Source of the DNA: Thermoleophilia bacterium
Lineage (GTDB): Bacteria; Actinomycetota; Thermoleophilia; UBA2241
DNA length: 64,000 nt
Direction: 5' to 3'
Assembly (NCBI GenBank): GCA_041393415.1
Contig: JAWKKE010000005.1
Span: 73,501 to 137,500 of the forward strand
The notes under the pieces were generated by a model that saw only the letters and a list, made by a program, of their open reading frames with translations, ran no database searches and was not told where the DNA came from. Positions 59,279 through 64,000 of this stretch are shown here, in pieces (the first letter of the stretch is position 1; every line of letters starts with the position of its first letter). The position numbers and the translations under genes were made by a program.

Positions 59279-59295
59279 CTGCAACATCATCGCAA
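59279..59295 (-). promoter_or_regulatory. Nur-like operator upstream of fur/nik operon
   Basis: On the minus strand TTGCGA-TGATG-TTGCAG lies 19 bp before the fur ATG. This resembles the nickel-responsive Nur box (tTGCaa-N5-ttGCAA) described in Streptomyces, with one mismatch in each half-site. An overlapping GCGATG...CATCGC repeat extends to the start codon. Autoregulation by the Fur-family protein is inferred. Confidence 0.45.
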
Positions 59296-59391
59296 TAGCG
59301 CCCTGTGTGCAGACCGGCGCCCGCCCTGCATCGGCGAAGATCAGGACAAAGGGCAACGGTGGGATGAAGAGCATTGCCGAAGCAATAACGA

Positions 59392-59748
59392 TGGTGGAGG
59401 CGGCGGGAATCGAACCCGCGTCCACGGACGCCTCAGCGGAGTCTCTACAGGCTTAGCCGTCGCATTTCGTCTCGCTCGCGGCCCCCGCGTCGGCCGGGTG
59501 CCGTCTGCCAGCCCTGGTTAGTCTTAGGCGCGGTCGCTCAGAGCGGGGCTACCGCGCCCCAGCCCACTCAGTAACACCGCGACTCCCGACCGTGGGCGTG
59601 CCGGGCGCGATGCGTCACCTGATGTGTCAGGCGGCGAGTGCGAGATCTCTCTCGGCAGGTAGTGTGTTCCGGCAGTTTAACGAGGCCACCGGACCTCGGC
59701 CTGCTGCTCCCACCGCGGTACAGCCCATGTCGAGACCTGTTCGCCCCC
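59392..59748 (-). ncRNA. ssrA: tmRNA (transfer-messenger RNA)
   Basis: 357 nt. The 5' end GGGGGCG pairs over 7 bp with CGCCUCC just before the encoded 3' ACCA, forming the tRNA-like acceptor stem. The T-arm GCGGG-UUCGAUU-CCCGC is at the 3' end, and the internal frame ends CUC GCC GCC UGA, giving the conserved LAA degradation tail. The in-frame tag reads ...NTLPAERDLALAA; the exact resume codon is not certain. Rescues stalled ribosomes with SmpB. A TATAGT -10 lies 29 nt upstream of the mature 5' end. Confidence 0.95.
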
Positions 59749-59776
59749 ATGAGCAGCCGGAGTGGCCGCATATCTG

Positions 59777-59782
59777 ACTATA
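59777..59782 (-). promoter_or_regulatory. -10 element of tmRNA promoter
   Basis: TATAGT on the minus strand, 29 nt upstream of the mature tmRNA 5' end, so transcription would start about 20 nt before the RNase P-type processing point. A -35-like GTTTCG at 17 bp lies inside the terminator of the upstream gene. Moderate support. Confidence 0.5.
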
Positions 59783-59799
59783 CCAGCCGCCAGAGACAA

Positions 59800-59832
59800 C
59801 GAAACCGCGGCGCTCATCGCGCCGCGGTTTCG
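59800..59832 (-). terminator. Terminator between Cys-rich gene and tmRNA
   Basis: A 13-bp perfect stem (CGAAACCGCGGCG at 59800-59812 with 59820-59832) and 7-nt loop, 22 nt after the Cys-rich gene stop on the minus strand. The stem end TTTCG is followed by TTGTC. It separates that gene from ssrA. Confidence 0.75.
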
Positions 59833-59854
59833 CGAACCTCATTGCGGCGTTTCG

Positions 59855-60208
59855 TCAGTCTTCGACAGTCTGGACCTCGCGCCGATCGCGACGGCGGAAG
59901 TACATGTTGCGACACAGCGGACCTTCTCCGCTCGCATAGCAACTCTGGACCGCTACCGAACACTGAGGAAGCGGCGTACGCGCCACCTTGACGACGCCGA
60001 AGCCGCCTTTGCCGCGCTCGATATCCTCGAACATCTTGAGGTCGATCTCATGCGGGAACACCTTCTCGATGCACCCGAAATACGTATCGCCATCCTCTTT
60101 GAATGCGTACAGGAATCGGCAGTTCATGCTCAGACAAGCGGCCGGGTAGACGACTTTCTCACACTGCGCCGAACACTCCTGGCATTCGAGCATCTCTTCA
60201 GACAACAA
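59855..60208 (-). CDS. Small cysteine-rich conserved actinobacterial protein
   Basis: 117 residues from TTG 60208 (AGGAGG 6 nt upstream; an ATG five codons in lacks a ribosome site). Ten cysteines, in pairs MLECQECSAQC, YPAACLSMNC, YFGCIEK, PQCSVAVQSC and PLC. The stretch YPAACLSMNCRFLYAF, FGCIEKVFPHEIDL and RGKGGFGVVKVARTPLPQC resemble a family I recall from other actinobacteria without assigned function. The cysteine pairs suggest metal or Fe-S binding. Monocistronic, upstream of tmRNA and downstream of the deacetylase-type gene. Confidence 0.7.
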   Translation of the reverse strand: MLSEEMLECQECSAQCEKVVYPAACLSMNCRFLYAFKEDGDTYFGCIEKVFPHEIDLKMFEDIERGKGGFGVVKVARTPLPQCSVAVQSCYASGEGPLCRNMYFRRRDRREVQTVED

Positions 60209-60338
60209 GATCAGCCTCCTACAGCGAAATGGCCGGCAGATGCGCGCCGACCCTGGTGCAGGGTAGCACAAGCGTCTTCGCCTGAACAGGGTTCTTAATC
60301 ATCACTTAATACATGTCACGCAGAGCGCAAGCGCTTGC

Positions 60339-61352
60339 CTACCAAAGGTACCAGTAGGCGGACTGAGTCACTCGCGCCTTCGACACCGAAGAGCCGCCGC
60401 GAGGACTGCACTCGTCGGCTCGCGGCGCCTCTCCTGTCGCCATCGTGCGCAGCACAGTCTCGATAGCTTCGGCGTTGGCCTGGCGGTTGTAGCCGCCCTC
60501 GAGGATGAAGGCGATCCGGCCCTCACACAGCCGAGCCATGCGATGGCAGTGCCACGCCATGTACGAGAAGCCGAGTTCGGTGACCATCATGTCGCCGAGC
60601 GGATCGTCGCGATGAATGTCCTGCCCCGCCGAGACGAGAATCGCCTCCGGGCTGTACTGCTCGACGATTGGCTCGATCACCATGTTGAACGCATGCGCGT
60701 AGTCGTTGTTGTTGCAGTAGGCGGGCATCGGGATGTTGACCGTGTAGCCTTGACCGGGTCCCTCGCCGCAGTCGGTCACCGCTCCCGTGCCCGGGTAGTG
60801 CGGAGACTGGTGCATCGAGAAGAAGAGAACGCGCGGGTCCTCGTAGAACACCGACTCGGTGCCGTTGCCGTGATGCACATCCCAGTCGATGATCGCGATG
60901 CGCTCGTAGCCCTCGTCGAGAAGCCTCATCGCGGTAATGGCGACGTTGTTGAAGAGACAGAAGCCCATCGCGTCATGCGCCAGAGCGTGATGTCCCGGCG
61001 GGCGGACGAGGGCAAAAGGAACGATCCCCTCGCTCCACATCTCGGTGGTCGCCAGCGCACCGCCGGCAGCCAGCAAGGCGATGTCGTATGAGCGCGGAGA
61101 GACGAACGTGTCAGGGTCGATCCAGCGGCCGCCGCTGGCGGCCGCCGTCTGGATTGTCTGAAGATGCTCGGCGGTGTGAACGCGGAGAATATCGGCCTCG
61201 GTCGCCGGCTCCGGCGTGACCACTTTAAGGCGCGGCCACACATCGCTGGCACGCAGGTGCTCCACAACCGCGGCAACTCGATCCGCACCCTCCGGATGAT
61301 CGCCTGTACGGTGCTCAGCGTACTCGTCGTGATAGACGATCCCAATATCCAT
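60339..61352 (-). CDS. Histone deacetylase-family (AcuC/class II-like) amidohydrolase
   Basis: 337 residues; ATG 61352 begins MDIGIVYHDEYAEHRTGDHPEG. Zinc-dependent deacetylase signatures: RPPGHHA (catalytic His pair), GFCLFNNVAI, DWDVHHGNGTE (Zn-binding Asp/His), FFSMHQSPHYPGTG, VSAGQDIHRDDPLG (second Zn Asp is usually in 'DaH.dDPlG'; here GQDIHRDDPLG) and EGGYN. Bacterial members deacetylate acetylated polyamines (acetylpolyamine amidohydrolase) or acetyl-CoA synthetase (AcuC). A link with the polyamine operon at 31-35 kb is possible but they are 25 kb apart. Confidence 0.9.
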   Translation of the reverse strand: MDIGIVYHDEYAEHRTGDHPEGADRVAAVVEHLRASDVWPRLKVVTPEPATEADILRVHTAEHLQTIQTAAASGGRWIDPDTFVSPRSYDIALLAAGGALATTEMWSEGIVPFALVRPPGHHALAHDAMGFCLFNNVAITAMRLLDEGYERIAIIDWDVHHGNGTESVFYEDPRVLFFSMHQSPHYPGTGAVTDCGEGPGQGYTVNIPMPAYCNNNDYAHAFNMVIEPIVEQYSPEAILVSAGQDIHRDDPLGDMMVTELGFSYMAWHCHRMARLCEGRIAFILEGGYNRQANAEAIETVLRTMATGEAPRADECSPRGGSSVSKARVTQSAYWYLW

Positions 61353-61561
61353 GCGTCTAAGAATACAGCCTCTGCCGAGCGCCGACACACAGAAGCCCGT
61401 AACGGCACACGCCCGAGAGTACGAGAGAGGTGGCGATCCGCATCGTCACGGTAATGCCCGATGAACCGCGGCACGAACCCATCCGCACGCAGCCGCGTCT
61501 CCTCGACCACAGAACGGAGGCGCCCTGCGCCCAGTCCGAGCGCCGATGAGGAGGCCCACAC

Positions 61562-62602
61562 ATGAGACGCCGCATCAACTTCAAGATCGCGATCCCAGCG
61601 TTCGCCGCAGGGCTGCTCCTCGTGTTCGCCGTTGTCGGCGCACTCGGCGCCAACGACTCCGGCACCGTCGCGCGACAACTCGGGATCAACTCGTCCACCG
61701 ACACCGATTCGGCGACGCTCCCTGGAGCGGCCACCGATTTCACAGAAGAGAGCAAGGTGGCCGACGCGTCGGGAGCAGGCGCGGCCACTTCCAGCGAGGC
61801 CGCGCCGACCCCGACTCAAGGGCAGCACCTGGTCAGAACGGGCGATCTCGCGCTCCTGCTCGAGCGCGACCGACTCCTCGCCACGCTCGATGAAATCACC
61901 GAGCTCACGCAACGCGTGGGTGGCTACATCGTCTCCAGTTCGGTCGGCAGCGACAGTTCTACAACCTATTCGTCGACCGACACGCCGACGCTCGGGGAGT
62001 CCGCAGCCGGCGGACAAGTCGAAACAACGGACGGCGTCGTCCCCAATCAAGCTTGGGTCACCATTCGAGTACCGGAAAGCGAGTTCGAGGACGCCGTGAA
62101 GCGCCTCAGCAAGCTAGGTGAGGTGCAATCCGTCGCTACCTCGGCCACGGACGTGACCTCTCAAGTCGTGGATCTGGAGGCACAGCTCCGGCACGCACGC
62201 GCCGTGGAACGCCGCCTGCTGCGCTTCCTCGGCGAGACTGAGACCATCCGCGAGATGCTCACCGTTCAAGATCGCCTCGATGCTGCTCAGCTCACAATCG
62301 AGCAACTCGAAGCTCAACTCAAGTCCATGAAAGAGACGACCACGTACGGCACGCTGCGCATCGTCTTGAATGAGAAAGGCACACCGCAAGCCGGCCAGAT
62401 TGACTCGTCAGATACGTTTTCCGGCGTATTCTGGAACTCGCTGACACTCCTCGGACGCGGGGCACGGCTCACGGCCCTGGCCGTAACGGCGGCACTGCCC
62501 TTCGTTGTCGCCTTCGGCGCGATGGGCCTCATCGCCTGGTTCGTGGTACGCCGGCTGCGCGCCCGACGCCGTCAGCAGGCGCGTCCCCCGGCAGTCGCTT
62601 AG
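61562..62602 (+). CDS. DUF4349 membrane-anchored protein
   Basis: 346 residues. N-terminal membrane helix (FAAGLLLVFAVVGALGA), a low-complexity Ser/Thr/Ala segment (about 30-80), then the DUF4349 core: LVRTGDLALLLERDRLLATLDEITELTQRVGGYIVSS, VTIRVPESEFEDAVKRLSKLGEV and a heptad-rich segment (VVDLEAQLRHARAVERRLLRFLGE...LTIEQLEAQLKSMKETTTYGTLRIVL). A C-terminal helix (ALPFVVAFGAMGLIAWFVV) follows with a basic tail. Two-ended membrane anchoring with an extracytoplasmic coiled coil. Function unknown; family members are often envelope lipoproteins. Confidence 0.9.
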   Translation: MRRRINFKIAIPAFAAGLLLVFAVVGALGANDSGTVARQLGINSSTDTDSATLPGAATDFTEESKVADASGAGAATSSEAAPTPTQGQHLVRTGDLALLLERDRLLATLDEITELTQRVGGYIVSSSVGSDSSTTYSSTDTPTLGESAAGGQVETTDGVVPNQAWVTIRVPESEFEDAVKRLSKLGEVQSVATSATDVTSQVVDLEAQLRHARAVERRLLRFLGETETIREMLTVQDRLDAAQLTIEQLEAQLKSMKETTTYGTLRIVLNEKGTPQAGQIDSSDTFSGVFWNSLTLLGRGARLTALAVTAALPFVVAFGAMGLIAWFVVRRLRARRRQQARPPAVA

Positions 62603-62770
62603 TCTCCTGCGCGTGCAAACGACGATCGCTGCTCCAGCGCAAGCGCCAGTTCTGCCCTCTTGCGCAGGCGCTGACGACCCTGCCTCACAAACGCTCGCGC
62701 CGAGGAATGGGTAGAGTGAGATCAATGATGACGCCTTACCCTCGAGGGCCGGCGTCAAGGGGGAGTGATC

Positions 62771-63751
62771 ATGAAAGCAGTCCGCATCCATCAGTACGGT
62801 GGCCCGGAGGTTCTCGTCTATGAAGAGATCCCCCGACCGGCGCCCGGGCCGGCTCAGGTGCTCGTGCGTGTCGAAGCGGCGAGCGTCAACCCCATCGATG
62901 TCTCCGTACGCGAGAACCGCTTCTCAACGCCAAAGCCGCCTCCCAAGACGATCGGGTCAGACGGCGCCGGCGTCGTCGAGTCGGTGGGCGTCGAAGTGCG
63001 CAGCGTGCATGAGGGGCAACGCGTCTTCTTCAGCGGCCTGGGCATCGGGAGCGAAGGAAGCTACGCAGAGTACGCCCTCATCTCCGAGCCGCAAGCAGTC
63101 CTCATGCCCGATGCGCTCACCTTCGTCGACGCGGCGGCCCTCGGCATGGCCTTCCCTACCGCCTACTATGGTCTGATCCAGCGTGGTGCCCTTCAGGCCG
63201 GCGAGACAGTCCTCGTGCAGGGGGCCGCCGGCGGTGTGGGATCGGCGTCGGTTCAGCTGGCGCGCGCCTGGGGAGCACGAGTGCTCGCGACCGTTCATGG
63301 CGACGCACAGGCCAACCTCGTCCTCGGCCTCGGAGCCACGGCTGTAATCGACTACAAGCGAGAAGACGTGGTCGCGGCCGTGCTCGAGCTCACCGACGGC
63401 AAGGGCGTCGACCTCGTCCATGAGCTCGTCATCAGCGCGAACCTCGCCATGGATCTGCGGCTCATCACTAAGGGTGGCCGCATAGTGTGTACCGGCCAAG
63501 GCCCCGCCCCGGAAGTGAGCTTCCCGATCGGCGCTGCGCTCGCGAAGGATGCGTCCTTCGTCTTCATGAGTGTGAACAACGCGGGTCGTGCCGGAGTGGC
63601 AGATATGGCCCGCAAGTGTGCGGAGCTCGTCGTGTCCGGTCGCGTGCGGCCGGTTGTGGGCGCCACCTTGCCCCTGCGGAAGGCGCGCGAAGCGCACGAA
63701 CTCCTGGCCGGCGACCATCTCGGCAAGATCATCCTGATGCCGCGTACATAG
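62771..63751 (+). CDS. NADPH:quinone oxidoreductase-like zinc-independent MDR protein
   Basis: 326 residues; ATG 62771 follows GGGGGAG. Medium-chain dehydrogenase/reductase: GroES-like N-terminus (MKAVRIHQYGGPEVLVYEEIP, VEAASVNPIDVSVREN), quinone-oxidoreductase cofactor site LVQGAAGGVGSASVQLARAWGARVLATV, then GATAVIDYKRED. No structural-zinc Cys lobe, so not an alcohol dehydrogenase. C-terminal ATLPLRKAREAHELLAGDHLGKIIL is typical of QOR proteins. One-electron or two-electron reduction of quinones or enones with NADPH is expected; substrate unknown. Confidence 0.9.
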   Translation: MKAVRIHQYGGPEVLVYEEIPRPAPGPAQVLVRVEAASVNPIDVSVRENRFSTPKPPPKTIGSDGAGVVESVGVEVRSVHEGQRVFFSGLGIGSEGSYAEYALISEPQAVLMPDALTFVDAAALGMAFPTAYYGLIQRGALQAGETVLVQGAAGGVGSASVQLARAWGARVLATVHGDAQANLVLGLGATAVIDYKREDVVAAVLELTDGKGVDLVHELVISANLAMDLRLITKGGRIVCTGQGPAPEVSFPIGAALAKDASFVFMSVNNAGRAGVADMARKCAELVVSGRVRPVVGATLPLRKAREAHELLAGDHLGKIILMPRT

Positions 63752-63809
63752 CGCCGCGCGCCGCGCCAGCAGCCTCGCGCGCGATCACGGTCACGCGTGC
63801 GACCTCGCC

Positions 63810-64000
63810 TCAGTAGGCCTTGCCGTTCCCCCGGATAGCCGCCTCACGTTCTTTGCGCATGCGAAGTCGCGGCAGCATGCTCTTCATCATGCCGAGGACA
63901 AGCTCCAGCCGGCGCTCCTCCCGCAACTCCTCGAGCAGCCCCTGCTTGAACTCGACGCCAAAGTCGATCTTCGACGCAACCCTGAAGGAAAGATCCTCGG
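63810..64000 (-). CDS. Unknown protein, C-terminal 62 codons only (runs off right edge)
   Basis: The frame is open from base 64000 and stops at 63812-63810. The visible end (EDLSFRVASKIDFGVEFKQG, then LLEELREERRLELVLGMMKSMLP, RLRMRKEREAAIRGNGKAY) is amphipathic, charged and helical. No family is recognised from this fragment. It is convergent with the quinone oxidoreductase gene. Confidence 0.6.
   Translation of the reverse strand, partial: EDLSFRVASKIDFGVEFKQGLLEELREERRLELVLGMMKSMLPRLRMRKEREAAIRGNGKAY

Noticed and set aside
59627..59842. 71-codon minus-strand frame ending in NTLPAERDLALAA
   Set aside because: The end is the tmRNA tag-coding frame, not an independent protein; the rest lies in the tRNA-like domain and promoter.
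1..64000. CRISPR arrays, insertion sequences, prophage, rRNA or tRNA genes
   Set aside because: No regularly spaced repeats, transposase, phage structural gene or tRNA cloverleaf (apart from tmRNA) was recognised on either strand by reading; a covariance-model tRNA search was not possible.

Overview
This 64-kb window is gene-dense, GC-rich bacterial chromosome, most likely from a high-GC member of the Actinomycetota. The evidence is a fused PafB/PafC WYL regulator, frequent GTG/TTG starts, many 1-4 nt start/stop overlaps, a stand-alone actinobacterial 'sensor' membrane protein, a DUF4349 protein and a KhtT/KhtU-type antiporter pair. The DUF211 protein, the MttB-superfamily proteins and the lactate-racemase-type nickel enzyme suggest a lineage with anaerobic or corrinoid/nickel metabolism. 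Genus and class cannot be fixed from sequence reading alone. No prophage, insertion sequence, CRISPR array or rRNA was seen; the only stable RNA gene recognised is tmRNA.

Region 1 (1-7.4 kb): a trehalose-phosphatase-like HAD protein, then a leftward run rrf2 > cysK > larE > cysE > DUF211 > VIT-like transporter > pcrA. It combines cysteine synthesis with LarE, which makes the nickel-pincer cofactor. A palindrome upstream of rrf2 looks like its operator. Region 2 (7.5-21.8 kb, rightward): a PLP amino-acid racemase, two tandem MttB-like methyltransferases, a secreted beta-propeller protein, PafBC, a small membrane protein, a LarA-family nickel-pincer enzyme with all metal/catalytic positions, a site-2 protease with CBS domains, a lipid kinase and a UvrD-like helicase with a novel N-terminal region.

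Region 3 (21.8-30.5 kb, leftward) has peroxiredoxin and a universal stress protein. Next comes the most unusual locus: an AmiF-like amidase, a divergent carbamoyltransferase, carbamate kinase, a DUR3-like sodium/solute symporter, four small membrane proteins (one of 25 residues) and a lipoprotein, closed by a strong terminator. I infer uptake of a nitrogen-rich amide or ureido compound, its hydrolysis and phosphorolysis, and ATP formation from carbamoyl phosphate. Region 4 (31-34.9 kb, leftward) is a polyamine operon: arginine decarboxylase, a bacterial deoxyhypusine-synthase-like protein and a NIT1-type hydrolase.

Region 5 (35-47.8 kb): KhtT/KhtU-like antiporter, PPK2, a HAD protein lacking catalytic aspartates, a coiled-coil/lysozyme-like cell-wall protein, a drug-efflux operon (ABC permease, double ATPase, MFS, TetR) preceded by a candidate TetR operator, and a P-type ATPase. 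Region 6 (47.9-55.5 kb, leftward): a histidine kinase/response regulator with sensor, bactofilin-like membrane protein and MacB/FtsX-type ABC exporter. Region 7 (56-64 kb): a fur-nikMN-nikQ-nikO nickel/cobalt importer operon with a Nur-like site, tmRNA, a Cys-rich protein, a histone-deacetylase-family protein, a DUF4349 protein, a quinone oxidoreductase and a truncated unknown gene at the right edge.

Nickel (import, Fur/Nur, LarE, LarA-like), envelope stress and amide/polyamine nitrogen are the connecting themes.
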